64,000 nucleotides of DNA from Metopolophium dirhodum (taxonomy: Eukaryota; Arthropoda; Insecta; Hemiptera; Aphididae). The translations under genes were made by a program, and so were the position numbers. How positions within the stretch are numbered: the stretch's first letter is position 1; every line of letters starts with the position of its first letter. Of the stretch, positions 13,601 through 27,157 are shown in pieces. The stretch covers positions 9,362,001-9,426,000 of the forward strand of contig NC_083563.1 of assembly GCF_019925205.1 (NCBI RefSeq), written 5' to 3'. The notes under the pieces are model-generated. The model was given only the letters and a program-made list of their open reading frames with translations. It was not told the origin of the DNA and did not search any database.

Positions 13601-16600
13601 ATTAATAATTATTCTTAACATCTTATTATTCGTGTTCTCCTATCTTCTTTTTAGTCTGAAAATTATTTCCAAAAAAATGAATCATACAAACCGTATCATA
13701 GGTGGCGACGGCGTCATATTTATCTGATCGGTAAAAAGATAACAAATAATAAAAATAGAAGTATGACAAGGCAAAATAAATCATTTTTAATTTTATTCTT
13801 TTAGAATAAATTTTTATAAACATATTATCCATTCTTATATAAAAATTACTTTAAAATATAAAAATGCTCTAAAAATTTACATTTTTTAATTCATTGATGT
13901 ATGAAATGAACTTTGAAAGTCAATGTTTTTGGATATTCAAAAATAAATGCAATTTGGATTCAAATATGTTCCCTACTAATCACTAATTTCAGAAATTATG
14001 TATTTATCTAGTTGATTACATTAACCTATTAAAATACTTTCAGAGTTTTAATATTTTCTCAAATGACAAAAATGTTGGATATTCTTGAAGATTATCTTGA
14101 AGGAGAAGGTTATAAATATGAAAGAATTGATGGTTCTATAACAGGAAATCAAAGACAAGAAGCAATTGATAGATTCAATGCTCCTGGTGCTCAACAATTT
14201 GTATTCTTGCTCTCAACCAGGTATTTTAATGAATAAGAATTATATTCATAAAATTAATTTTTATTTATATTAGTATAAAACTAATAGAATAATTTTAAGA
14301 GCTAGTATAATGAATATATTATATTTCAAATACAAATTCATGCTGTATGCAAAAGTGTTATATTTTATATTTATTTTTAAGGGCTGGTGGTTTGGGAATT
14401 AATTTGGCAACTGCCGATACAGTCATAATTTATGATTCTGATTGGAATCCTCACAATGATATACAAGCTTTTTCAAGAGCTCATCGTATTGGTCAAGCAA
14501 ATAAGGTAATAATTTGTTTAGTACATAATATGTATTTTCAATACAAATACATATTATGATTATTAAACCGGATAATATTTTTTAGGTTATGATATATCGT
14601 TTTGTGACAAGAAATTCAGTTGAAGAACGAGTTACCCAAGTAGCCAAAAGAAAAATGATGTTGACTCATTTAGTTGTAAGACCTGGTATGGGAGGAAAAC
14701 AGACTAATTTTACTAAACAAGAATTAGATGATATATTACGATTTGGTACTGAAGAACTATTTAAAGAAGAAGAGGTATTTATTAATATTTTTTTATTAGA
14801 AAAAGAAAATTGTTATACTTATGCAGTCATTATTGTAAATACTAGGGTAAAGAAGAAGAAGCTATTCATTATGATGACAAAGCAGTTGCGGAACTATTAG
14901 ACCGTTCAAAAATTGGTATTGAACAAAAAGAAAATTGGTCAAATGAATATTTGTCATCTTTTAAAGTGGCTAGTTATGTTACTAAAGAGGAAGACGAAGA
15001 AGAAGAAGCTAATACAGAAGTAATAAAACAAGAAGCTGAAAATACTGATCCTGCATATTGGGTTAAATTGCTTCGTCATCATTATGAGCAACATCAAGAA
15101 GATATGTCTAGAACATTAGGCAAAGGAAAACGAGTTAGAAAACAAGTTAACTACAATGATGGTGGTGGTGTAGTAGATTCAACTCGTGAAGATACTACCT
15201 GGCAAGAAAACCTATCTGATTATAATTCAGATTTCTCTGCTCCATCAGGTATGATTTCTGAACTAGGAAACCTTTTTTTTTGTTTTTGATATTTTTTAAT
15301 TTAAAGATGATGACAAAGAAGATGACGACTTTGATGAAAAAGATGGGGAAGCTGGTAAAAAACTTAAACGTAAACCTGAAAGAAAAGAAGAAAGAGATCG
15401 GCCATTACCTCCATTATTGGCTAGAGTTGGTGGAAATATTGAAGTAAGTAGTAAACTATATAATCTAATATAATATAACTATATTGTCGATATTAATCCA
15501 AGTATGGGTTAATCAAACATTTAGAGTTTATAAAATGTTGTGTTTACCTAGTTGGAAAATTAAAGGAAACAGATTTAGAATAATAGCATATTAAGTGATC
15601 TGTGCTTTTATTAAAGGCCTATTTCTACATTAAAATATAATTATTAAAATAAACAGTTAGAAGATAACACTTTTGGATGCCATACAAAGTCACATCTATT
15701 CACACAATATATCTCCTTAACAATAAACCGCGTGCATTAAGAGTAATTAACAACACAACAGTGACTCAGTTAATTGTGTATGGGTATCAAATGGAGCTAG
15801 GGCTCAAATTTTTGTGCAATTACATATTTTTCCCTTTTCACATTTTCGGATTGTTGTCAGTAATCTTTTAAGTCATACATTTTAAACTAGTAAAAATTGT
15901 GAATTTTTACCATATTACACAATTTAAAGATTTTTTGTTACATATTTTTAAATAGAAAATTTTACATTCGGAAATAACAAATGCACCATAATAATTCAGG
16001 TGTCCTCTTAAGTACATAATGATTTATAATTATTATTTATTTTTTTCTATGCATTTTCTTATTTTCTAAGGTACTTGGATTTAATGCTCGGCAAAGAAAG
16101 GCTTTCTTAAATGCAATTATGAGGTATGGAATGCCACCTCAAGATGCCTTTAATTCTCAATGGTAATATTGGATTTACATTAATATTATTAACTGTATCA
16201 ATTATTATATCATTTATTTTTTCATTTTTATACTAATATACTAGGCTTGTAAGAGATTTAAGAGGAAAATCAGAAAAAAATTTCAAAGCATATGTTTCGT
16301 TATTTATGCGTCACTTGTGTGAACCTGGTGCTGATAATTCTGAAAATTTTGCTGATGGTGTACCACGTGAAGGTTTAAGTCGACAACATGTACTCACAAG
16401 AATTGGTGTTATGTCACTAATTCGTAAAAAAGTAAGTATTATAATATAGTATACCTATATTATTTAAAATTATTCAAATTCCATTAATATTATCTTTATT
16501 TTTAAATTGAAGGTTCAAGAGTTTGAAGAAATAAATGGCTTCTACAGTATGCCAGAGCTTATTCGTAAGCCTATTCAGACTATAAAAGCAGCTGATGCAT

Positions 16601-19600
16601 CTACTAGTTCAACTCCTGTTCCGCGTTCTGAAGCTTCAACACCAACGACTACTGTTTCAGAAAAAACTGAAGTTGAAACGGAAAATAAACCAAAAGTAAG
16701 TAAAATAATTAAACAAATAATATAACTTTTATTAAACTATTATATTGTAAATTGTTATTTGTTTATTAATATTTTTAAGGATCCTGAGGAGAAACCAAAA
16801 GAAACACCAGCAACTACTGACGATAAGCCAATAGAAATTAAATCTGAAGAAAGTACTGTCACATCTCCTGTTAAAATAGAAAATGAATTATCTGCTAAAA
16901 TTGATACACCAGAAGAAACAACTGTAAGTAACATTATTTTGCAATTAAATTGTTATTTTTCATTAAAATATATTCATTTATTTACTTTAGTCACAAAATA
17001 ATCAGAAATGATGTATAACTGATATGCAATGAATTATTTTTATGATTTTGCTGCTAGATAGTATCTGATCTGTTTATTATGATACATAGTGTTTTTAGTA
17101 CCCGTCTACTATAATATATAACTCAAAAGTGATGAAATAATTTTTTGCAAGAATTTTATTGATATTTTGCTGCTAGATAGTATCTGATTTGATTATAGTT
17201 ATAAATATTGTTTTTAGTACCCGTCTGCTATAATATCTAACTCAAAGGTGATGAAATAATTTTTTGCAAGAATTTTGTTGATTTTTTGCTGCTAGATAGT
17301 ATCTTATCTGTTTATTATGATACATATTGTTTTTAGTACCCGTCTACTATAATATATAACTCAAAAGTGATGAAATAATTTTTTGCAAGAATTTTATTGA
17401 TATTTTGCTGCTAGATAGTATCTGATTTGGTTATAATTATAAATATTGTTTTTAGTACCCGTCTGCTATAATATCTAACTCAAAGGTGATGAAATAATTT
17501 TTTGCAAGAATTTTGTTGATATTTTGCTGCTAGGTAAATAGTATCTGATTTTTGATTATTATTGTTGTATGCATGGTCAATCAATAATTTACCAATCAAT
17601 GAAGTAAATCAGTTTTACTACCCCAAAGGGTGAAGACACACAAAAATAAAACACATCATTGTAAAATCAATACATTCATTGCTCGCTAAGAATCTAAAAT
17701 TAGCGTACATTTTTATAAATATTAATATTTTACTTAAAATAAGTTAAAAAATTATGTCAAGTGACATAACTTTTCTGAGTCTTCATTGATGAATGATAGT
17801 TGGATTGGTATAAAAGTGCTGAGGACTTGGAGACAAAAATAGATCTTAATAGGCCTTATATATGATAATATTCTCTACCTGGGCTAGGCCACTGGGTATT
17901 TTAATGAGAGTGGTTTTTTTAATTTACACGATTAGCGTGAGCTCATCACCTTTTTTTTGTAATAATTATCAATCTATTTCTTTGTCCTAATATTTATTTT
18001 ATAAAATAGATATTATGCACCATGTGTGTCTATATATCTCTAGTTCTTTTCTGCTATAGAATCTAGCCCAGTATTACATTGCATACAACTTTATTTAGGT
18101 CGTTGTTAAAGAAGAAACTGAAGGAGCAGTGAATCTTCAAAAAGAAAAACCAACAGAAGAAAAAACACCAGAAAAAGAAGGCGTCCAAGAAAGTGACAAT
18201 GTGGTTGTTAAGGTTGAACAGCCTGATACTTCATCAACAGAACCAAAAGAAACTAATTCTGTAGCAACATCTGAAATTGAAAAGAAAGAAGAAGAAAAGG
18301 AAAAGGAATCTGAATCATCTACTGATAAAAAAGAAGTACGTGCCAGTTTTTCATTTATTTATAATTTTATAATTAACAATTTTCAACTTTACAGGAAGAA
18401 ATAAAATCTGCTGAGGCTTCAGCAAAGGCACTGCAAGCAGATGATGAAGCTAAGAAAAAATTATTAGAGGAGGCTGAAAGAGCTAAAGTGGCAGCTGGCA
18501 TCGGAACTGAAAACGATAAAGAGGATAAAATTACTAGGAAGTTCATGTTTAACATCGCTGATGGTGGTTTTACTGAACTCCATACTTTATGGGTTAATGA
18601 AGAAAAAGCAGCAGTTCCTGGACGAGAATATGAAATCTGGCATAGAAGGTAAGAGTTTATCTAAAGAATAAAAGTCATTTAAAATGTTTTAAATATAACA
18701 TATAAATTAGGACTGAAGGTATTTCATATGATGAAACCGGTATTTGTTTATTAGCAGTATCTACGGTATTACCGGTTGTGTAAGGTATTTTCCGTAATTA
18801 TCGTAAATACTGCACCTTGGTAATTACTGAAAATATTGTACGATTTGTCCCTCAGTAATTATTAGAAATACTATAACCTCGGAATATTTATTTGTGTTTT
18901 TAACCTATGATAGGGCTATTATATTATGTCATTACGATTATATAAAAATAATAAATGTAGGTATACGGTATTTTGGGTAAGAACGGTGTAGTTACCGATT
19001 CACAGTAAACCGGTATTCTAAAATACTTAAAATACTGGATATCGTTATTTTCTTAAAACCAGTATACTGAAAATACCGCCAGCCTTAATTTAAATTATTG
19101 TAAATGTGTATACCTTATAAATTATTACATTATATGTATTATTTTGTATTGTTTTATTTTTTTAAGACATGATTATTGGTTATTGGCGGGTATTGTAACA
19201 CATGGTTATGGACGTTGGCAAGATATTCAGAATGATATCCGTTTTGCTATTATCAATGAGCCTTTTAAAATGGATGTAGGTAAAGGAAACTTCTTAGAAA
19301 TCAAAAACAAATTTTTGGCAAGAAGATTTAAATTATTGGAACAAGCACTTGTAATTGAGGAACAACTTAGGCGAGCTGCCTATTTGAACCTTACGCAAGA
19401 TCCAAATCATCCAGCAATGTCATTGAATGCTCGGTTTGCTGAGGTGGAGTGCTTAGCTGAATCACACCAACACTTGTCTAAAGAAAGTTTAGCTGGAAAC
19501 AAACCAGCCAATGCTGTTCTTCACAAAGTATGATTAAAATTTTAAAATTTTAGATTCCAAATTAAAATGTTTGACATTGTTTTAGGTATTAAATCAACTG

Positions 19601-19976
19601 GAAGAACTTTTGTCAGACATGAAATCTGATGTAAGCAGATTGCCAGCAACTCTGGCTCGTATACCACCTGTTGCCCAGCGACTTCAAATGTCTGAGAGAT
19701 CTATATTATCTCGTTTAGCTGCTACCACATCTTCAGCTACGTCTACTTCCCAACAACAATCTGGAGGTAAATATTATTTTATATTTAAAATTGATATATT
19801 AATTTGCATCATAATAAATATAAAATATTTTTTTAGTTGGAACCATAAGCAATCAATATCCTAATGGTTTTCAAAATGGACAATTAAATGGTGCATTCGG
19901 CAACACTAACTTCACCAATTTTAGACCCCAGTATTCAGTACCTGGGCAACAAACATCATCATCTAGCACTGCTTAA
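7608..19976 (+). CDS. Mi-2: Chromodomain helicase Mi-2 (CHD3/4/5 family)
   Basis: ATP-dependent nucleosome remodeller, the motor of the nuclear NuRD complex that couples remodelling to histone deacetylation. My model has 32 exons and 2001 aa, close to fly Mi-2. Exons: 7608-7644, 8815-8882, 8988-9113, 9188-9332, 9418-9566, 9625-9765, 9930-10118, 10210-10461, 10551-10750, 10826-10949, 11030-11227, 11300-11460, 11526-11700, 11762-11883, 12064-12319, 12385-12687, 12760-12999, 13064-13374, 14044-14220, 14382-14505, 14586-14774, 14846-15248, 15307-15443, 16071-16162, 16245-16431, 16513-16695, 16780-16923, 18099-18335, 18395-18648, 19167-19527, 19586-19766, 19837-19976. In order: acidic and Lys-rich N-terminus, CHDN domain (about 126-222), two PHD fingers (about 375-478), two chromodomains (about 490-655), SNF2 ATPase with DEMGLGKT near 753 and DEAH near 871, helicase C with RAHRIGQ near 1158, DUF1086/1087 (about 1260-1530), CHDCT2 (about 1740-1900). 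The start was chosen because all phases then join. The exon 4 donor is the least certain junction. Confidence 0.96.
17045..17535. repeat. 119-bp tandem repeat in a Mi-2 intron
   Basis: Five consecutive repeat starts fall at 17045, 17164, 17283, 17402 and 17521, exactly 119 bases apart; the fifth copy is partial. Copy 3 resembles copy 1 most and copy 4 resembles copy 2, so the array has a 238-bp two-unit higher-order period. Each unit contains the strings tgctgctagatagtatct and gtttttagtacccgtct. It lies in the 1175-bp intron between exons 27 and 28 of Mi-2. Confidence 0.9.
17641..17705. repeat. Dispersed repeat fragment, copy A
   Basis: A stretch around cattgtaaaatcaataca followed by ttgctcgctaagaatct. 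Related stretches occur at 44021-44095 and 51031-51090. It is probably part of a SINE or MITE family. It lies inside the same Mi-2 intron as the 119-bp array. Confidence 0.5.
18708..19087. mobile_element. Probable MITE with divergent terminal inverted repeats in a Mi-2 intron
   Basis: The segment begins taggactgaaggtattt and ends with the reverse complement of taaggctggcggtatttt, an imperfect terminal inverted repeat. Inside, accggtattt-like motifs recur in both orientations. Length is about 380 bp with no coding capacity. A hAT-like non-autonomous element is the best guess; I could not identify a convincing target duplication. Confidence 0.5.
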
Positions 19977-20560
19977 GTGCCATTTTGTATTTTATATTCA
20001 TCAAAAACCTTTTTTATATTTCTTTATTTCTAGATCTCTCCATCTAAAACAGAAAAAGTTATATTTCAATTCATTATTATACTCTATATTTAGGGTTATA
20101 ATATTGAGTTGATAACCGATTATTTTTCATTTTCTTATTTAATATACTACACAACAAAGGTTTGAGTTTCTATTGAATACCAATGTAAAAATTAATTAAA
20201 AAAATGTACTTTTTATCCTGAAGATTAGTGACCAATTATTTTTGCACTGTGTATACAGTGTCTAAATGTCTCGTAAACAATGTACATACATATTATTATC
20301 AACAAAACGGAAAATTACATTAGCTTAAATGTATTTACTTAATAACTTTTTTATGATATTTATTTTATTATTATTATATTTTTTTTTTTCTAAGGGTTTT
20401 AGATTGTAATATAAGGACATTTTTTCATTACATATTTGATGATAAGTAAAACAATAAAACAACTGATATGTCAGATGTACATTTATTTTATTATTTATTA
20501 TGTAATAATTGAAAAACTGACTATTTATCCTATACAATGATAGTAATAAAATTTAAGTTA
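19977..20560 (+). other. Mi-2 3' UTR
   Basis: A+T-rich sequence after the Mi-2 stop. AATAAA hexamers at 20453-20458 and near 20547 are candidate polyadenylation signals, giving a 3' UTR of roughly 0.5 kb. The open frames in this stretch are A+T-rich noise. Confidence 0.5.
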
Positions 20561-21144
20561 CCATCATTAAATTAAAAATGAACTTGAAGACAGTCATTAA
20601 ATCAGTGTCAAGTGGCGGAGATTTAACAGTGGTTCTAGCACTCAAATTTCATATGGGTAAGAGTATTTTTGTTAAGGTGCAACTTGACACCCAGCAAGTC
20701 CTTAATAATCTTTATCATTAATGTACCCCAATTTGTCACAATATTATATAATGTTATATATATTATAATTATCAATTGACAATTTTATATAATATGATTT
20801 ACCAAATTGTAACCTTTATGACCCAAAATATTATTTTCTTTTTGTCTATTGATGTACATAGTGTTATATTAATATACATTTTAATTACACATTGATAGTA
20901 ATAATTTTTAACGCTAAACCAGAGCATGACTAGTTAAGTGAGAAGGACTGATTATTAGATACTTAAAAGCTAACGAACTTTTTCAGTGTATAGTGCAACG
21001 TTATACACTCGTACCATGTATTATCAAATACAATAATAAAGACTATTATTAAAAAAATTAAATGTCTACGATTGTTTATAAGAACTTATTATCTAAAGAC
21101 CTTAAGAGGATAGGTAGACCTATATATTATTTATATTTTATAAT

Positions 21145-21992
21145 TAGCGCTGGGAAGTTGTAGGAGTTGCATATTTTTCTGTATGTTCTCAATTTATAGC
21201 AGACCAAGCTATAAATCCGTTCTATACAATGACGAGTTTAAATACAAAAATTAAAAATGCATATTTTGCCAATTTTAGCTAAAAAGTGCATATTTCATTG
21301 ATTTTATACACATATTATGCATATTTCATATTTTTCTAAAAAAAATTGATTTTTTTCTTTCTTAACCTGTATATTTCAACTAATATTTAATATAAAACTC
21401 AAAATGACTAATAGTCAATTACGGAGTTAATAACAGTGGTGTACTAATGTTAAACGCATTTAGTCTATCACGCTAGTATGCCGAAATACTTATTTGTAGT
21501 ACTATCTTATCGTCGATAAGTTATCATAAATATAATGATGGTTTCTTCGTTTATCGTTACTGTCGATTAACCGATGACTTCAACTAACGTTGAAAGATCG
21601 TTTTCTCGATATAAAAATCTTCTATCGAATAATCGTCGTTCATTTGAAATAGAAAATCTTAAGAAAATATTGGTGGTTCAATGCAATAACTTAACAGGTA
21701 TTAGAAAACATGTATTTTTTTCGTAATTTAAAAAATACTGAAAAAATATTATTAATTTTATTTTCAGCTCAATAAGATATCAAAATGCCAACCAGTTATA
21801 CTTTTTTTTAGTTATAAATAATTTTTATGTATATGATTAATTTGTAAACAACATCACTGATGTATTTAATTTTTGGAATTCAGAATAATATTTTTTGCAT
21901 ATTTAACATTTTTAATGCATATTTTGCAATTTTTTCGTGCATATTTGCATGCATATTTTACCTTTTTTAGCTCCTACAACTTCCGAGCCCTA
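21145..21992 (+). mobile_element. hAT-family DNA transposon, internally deleted, with 8-bp target duplication
   Basis: The element begins tagcgctgggaagttgtagg and ends with the near-perfect reverse complement (ctcctacaacttccgagccc then ta), giving terminal inverted repeats of about 22 bp. The 8-bp sequence tttataat flanks it on both sides (21137-21144 and 21993-22000), the target duplication size expected of hAT elements. At about 848 bp it is too short to be autonomous. The plus strand at 21571-21690 still encodes the end of a transposase, with the hAT dimerisation signature VERSFSRYKNLLS. Confidence 0.85.
21571..21690 (+). pseudogene. hAT transposase C-terminal remnant
   Basis: About 40 codons without a stop encode PMTSTNVERSFS followed by a run ending ILVVQCNN. 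The ERSFS core with downstream Leu, Arg and Asn positions is the known hAT C-terminal dimerisation motif. The rest of the transposase is missing from the element, so this is a relic. Confidence 0.75.
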
Positions 21993-24551
21993 TTTATAAT
22001 CAATGAGAGATAACAATATTGGTGCGTGAACTCTGTTACAAGAATGATCCGTCCCTAATACCGGTAGTCGCTACACCCCCACTGAACAGGTAAATATTGA
22101 ACACCTGAAAGATAAACGTCATATGATCACAATTTTTAACTTGATATTTTTCTACGATAAATGATATTGATTGTATAGTGTTGAGTTTGATACCTCAATA
22201 TTTGCCTCGATGTGGACTGAATATATATGTTACCGTAAATGCCTGATCTCCAGGTAAAGCTAGGATTTACTGTTTGTACTCAGTAAAAGCTGAAAATCAT
22301 AATTTTGTTTTGGATTTTACTAAACATGTTGTGTACATCCTAGGACAAATTGTTAAAATGTTTGTACCAAGGATAATAGTCCTTAAAAATGATTTGACAA
22401 AATTACAAAAATATAAAATATACCTAAATGTAATATTGGATCTAGTATAGGAATTTTAGAATTTACATGTAGGTATTATAAATGCTAATATATAATAACC
22501 ATAGAATAAAGAATAATAACAATCTATAATCCTTAAGAAAGTTAAAAAGTTAAAAAGTAATGGGTTGGCATGGCTAATGGCCAATGCTATGCTAAAGAAA
22601 AATAAGTATATAGGAAAAAGCATATTTGAGTACCTACCTATTTATAACCGTACAGAAATACATCTTTAAAAGTATTATCTTATAGTCCTGCACAACTCTG
22701 CAGTCTAGAGAATTAAAAAGTACAATAGCAGTAAACAGAGAAAATCAATTAAAACCAGAAGTGAAAGAGGCATAATTAAAGGAACATTAAAACTTGACTG
22801 GACACCCTTTTTTTTGCAATTTCTTTTTTAGACATGTGGTTAAGAGTTAACTATACTGAAAACAATGGGGAATTTGTTAGCCGGACTTTGTTTTGAAGTT
22901 TTAGTCCAAGGAAGTTTTGAATACTGATTTTACGCCTTCGCACTCCGCTCTTATATTGTCATTATATGTTATAGGTACTAATCTATAATAACTATTTTTG
23001 TAATTATTTTTGGCTAGACAACAACCAATAACAGGTCCCCGGTCTCAAAACTTGAGATCCTATTGACCTCTTGGCTCAACCTTACCAGTTACGATGTAAA
23101 AAGTATATAAACTAGGAGCTCCCCAGTGGCGTATTTTGTTATATTTGTGTGTGTGGGGGAGGGGGTTATTTGTTGTTTCTATAAAGTATACTATATTATA
23201 GTACCTACCAATAAATAATAAGTCCATAAATATGGTTCTCCAGTTAAAAAAAGTAAGAGTTGGGTACCCACGTGGGTGCAGACTTAAGCTTATATAACGG
23301 GTGACCTAACCTATAGTTTGACAAACTTAAGCTAATTGGTCTAATTAGACCATATAGTGCTCTGTCAACGACTGTAGTTAACATAATATTATCTATTATA
23401 TACTTCTAAGTTATATTTTATTATACATATTTACTATTTTACTAATTACTATTATAAGGTATAATGCCACATTGCTAATAATTTTATATTTTTAAGTGAA
23501 TATATTATGGGTGTGGTAACAACACCCCCAGGGGTTACTTTTCAGTTTTTATGTAATATCAGGTGGCAGTTACAGCCCCCCCAACGTTATAGCCCCACTG
23601 GGGTGAATTAGTTTGTGATATAAACTTACCTTGGTGGTTAGATGTATACTGAAAAAAAATTCTTCAATACATTTTAAAGTTTATAAGTAGAGTGATGTGC
23701 GGTGTAGTATCATCATGGTAAATCCCATCATTTTTATTTTTTTGTAAAAGCTAAACATTTAAGAAAAAAGAATACGATACAAAATATTTCCCTACATTTT
23801 AAACGTTTTACTGCTTTAGGTATGCTCCATGCGTTTAATGTTTATAATATAATCTTATTTTAACCTTTAAACGATGTAAAAATACGGTATCTTCTTGTGA
23901 TAATATTGATATACCTAAGTATTAAAGTATATAGTACCCATATCAATTAGTTTCGAAGACGTCTGTCTATACTCTATAGTGTCTGGCAACAGGCAATTGC
24001 TTATAATAATTATTAATTGTGCCCGCCTGGCTAAGAATGTGTAGCAATCAAATCATCATTTACTCGTCTGGGAAACCCCGTTCCGATAAGAGCGACGATT
24101 GTGGACATTGGCTCTGTGATCGCCGAATCACCGGTTAGTACTCAGTAATTAGTATTAGTACAGTCAGTTGGCTTAGTATAGTCAGTAGGTACTTAGTGGT
24201 TACCAGACGGAACAATATTGTGATGGCTGATGGGCGCATATATTAAGTCGTAAGTAGGTATCAAATAAATTAAAAGATATTTTACATTAGTACATTTAAT
24301 TCAATGTTTATTTATGATTTATAATTAATATAACATCGTTATAACTAGGGCTCGGACTTAATATAATGCGCTTAAAAAAGTACATACAAATACCTATGCA
24401 CTTATTTTTTTCTTTATTCACAATTTTCATAAATAGAAATAGGTATTTTATTAAACATTTATCAATAAAAACGGGAAATTGTTTGTCAACTAATGATTTT
24501 ATTAACACGATATGGTTACAAATGTACAATACAAAGTAAATAAGTAAGTAA

Positions 24552-24575
24552 CCTAACCTAACCTAACCTAACCTA
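24552..24575. repeat. Interstitial telomere-like tract (CCTAA repeats)
   Basis: Four tandem CCTAA units plus a partial fifth, the complement of TTAGG, the canonical insect telomere repeat. It is too short to act as a telomere and lies in gene-free DNA. A diluted version (ggttaggttag-like) occurs near 58770-58790. Confidence 0.7.
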
Positions 24576-27100
24576 TCAAAATAAATATGCATAATAAGAG
24601 GTACAAATGTACCAAGTATTTTTTTTTTATGGCTAAATTTTCAATTTGCTTACTAATCTTATCATTAACCATCAAATACTCTAAAAATGGCAAAATTAAC
24701 TATTAAGAAATGAAATATGTTTCTGAGTCAAACCAAATTAAAATAATGATCGATAAATGATTGGCGTTGACTATAATCTATATTGATATTGTGTTATTTG
24801 ATCTATGCTGTGAGTAACATAACTGCATAGGCTTGCGCACGACAATTTATTTTGGATTTAGTGGGCTAGTAGATATTTATTTGAAAGGTATACATAGAGT
24901 GAATAATTTTAAACATATTGAGTTTATAATTAAATTAAAATGTAAATGTTCAATGTTATTCAAATGAAAAATTATAATACTATTTTATCAATACAAGTCT
25001 AAAAATATATGGGTATTATTGGAGAAATTCGACGTACACACTAGATTACACTCTACAGATACAGACACAATGACAATAGCGCATTAACCATTTGTGTTTA
25101 TACATAGTTTATATAGATTATATAAACTTATAAAACATTAAATGTTTACACAGTGGTGCTAAACAGAATTCGGGGGGGGGGGGGGGTTATATAAAGGAAA
25201 TAATTGGGCTGCTTATTGTTTTTGAGGGCCGGTTAAAAATGTATGCTTCACCCGACACAAAACCCTGCGCACGCCTATGTAACATAATGTAAGGGACATG
25301 TCGCGTATTCGTATTCCCTGCGTAAATTATGTACAAGACTTAGGCCACTCAAAAGTATTTCAAGCCCCACATAAACACAAATAAAAAATTATTCTAAAAT
25401 AATATTTTCCTTATAGATCGGCTAGTATATAATATTTTCTTAGTAATGATGCGTTAAATATTTTGACTGATTTTATTTTTCATGAAATACTTGCGTATAA
25501 ACAACAACTGACTGTCATTATTTTAAAAAAACATGAGAACTTATTTTTGCTGCAATGGTACTTAATCTATTTGAAATCAATACATTTAATATTTCGTAAG
25601 TAAACGAAAAAACAATTCCATCAAATAAAATTGTGCACATGTCTCTTTAATATAAGTACCTACATATTAAAATTTCTTTAAGAATCACATTCTAAAATAT
25701 TTAAATTGAAAATGTTGTGAATTTTTAAATACTCACATAATAATTTGTAAAGTTTAGAGATTTTGATTACTTATTCGTTATTAAATAATAATTATAGGTA
25801 TATAATGCAATTAATAACGATAGCTCGATCAAATCTATAAAAAATATTATTGCATAATTTTAAGTAATTTTTGTGATTATTTTAAAATACTATAACGTAT
25901 ATCAACTTATTTTGCTCAAATTACACTTTTAAATATTTAATTTATACAATACATTTAATAAAAAGTGTAATAGTTGTATTAGTTTATAAAATATTTGCTA
26001 TTTCATAATTAATATATATTTTGTAAAACCCAAATACATACGATTATACTTATACATTTATACGAGTGTAGTTTTAAAGTCTTTTAGTATAAGTTGCCAT
26101 TCGTTAAAATCACATAGCTCAAACGCTGTATTGAACCAGTTGTAAGCAAACCGCAGCTATAGCCAGGATTCCCCCGTATTTAAAACGAAATGTCAAAATA
26201 CCTACTTAACGTATTTTATTAAGGGAGATAATTTTATCTATAATATAAAATAATAATATTAAACTTGTGATATTTTTTGTATTACTATTTACTTCAATCA
26301 GAATAATATGAATATGAGGTAACTGTTATGTATAATAAAATCGTATACAAAAACAATATTGATGACATGTTTTGCTTTTCGGCCCTTCCGTATAGTCAAC
26401 TATTGGTAGGCAATTCATTTAAATACCAACATAAAAATATTATGTTTCTGAACCATTTCTTTCATATATTTCATATTATTTCTTTTATATATTTTTCGGA
26501 TATATGTAGGTATCTATATAGTATATTCTATATTATCTAATTATCATAATTATTAAAAAAAAATCTATACTCATGATATAAAATGGCATTAATTTTGTTT
26601 TGTTGAATTTTCTCGATAGGTTAAATAAAATAATGATATTGTAAAAATTACAAATCTGAGTATTTATTTTATATGGCTTGTGTGTCAAATGTGTGAATTC
26701 ATGAATTACTTATTGCACTTTAATCAATATTGATAATACTTTATTATTATTTGTTTAAACAACGAAAATTACCTATTATACTTAACCACATGATTTTAAT
26801 TAAATATGTGACAAAGAATTTTTTAAAAAAAAATAGCGATATAGTGATTTGATAAGTACCTAAATGTTTTTTTTTGCAAATATAACTGAAATATTTATTT
26901 ATTCACCTTACAGATTATGCCAATAAAGAGCACAGCACAGGCTGAACAGGCATGTTCAGTCCACACAGCGTTTAGAAGTACCTGTTTGATGGTGAACACC
27001 TGACGGTGAATAATATACACGTATATATTTATACATATATATATATTATATTATACACGCGTCACACCCTCCCACAACACAACGCACGCACGCACACAAT

Positions 27101-27157
27101 ATGATATACTGTGATATTTTCAAAACCCGAATTTTGAGTTTTCACCCAAGATTGCAG
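27101..27157 (+). other. Possible short 5' exon (low confidence)
   Basis: An ATG at 27101 opens 19 codons that end exactly at a good splice donor (gcag then gtaggt). The 60 bases upstream are unusually rich in CA and CG. It could be a leader exon of a transcript continuing to the island at 29609-29862, but no acceptor, coding similarity or expression evidence supports it. Chance is a real alternative. Confidence 0.15.

Noticed and set aside
20578..20658. An ATG frame of 27 codons ending at a gtaaga donor just after Mi-2
   Set aside because: It falls beyond the Mi-2 poly(A) signals, has no promoter-like composition and no matching downstream exon. Chance is likely.
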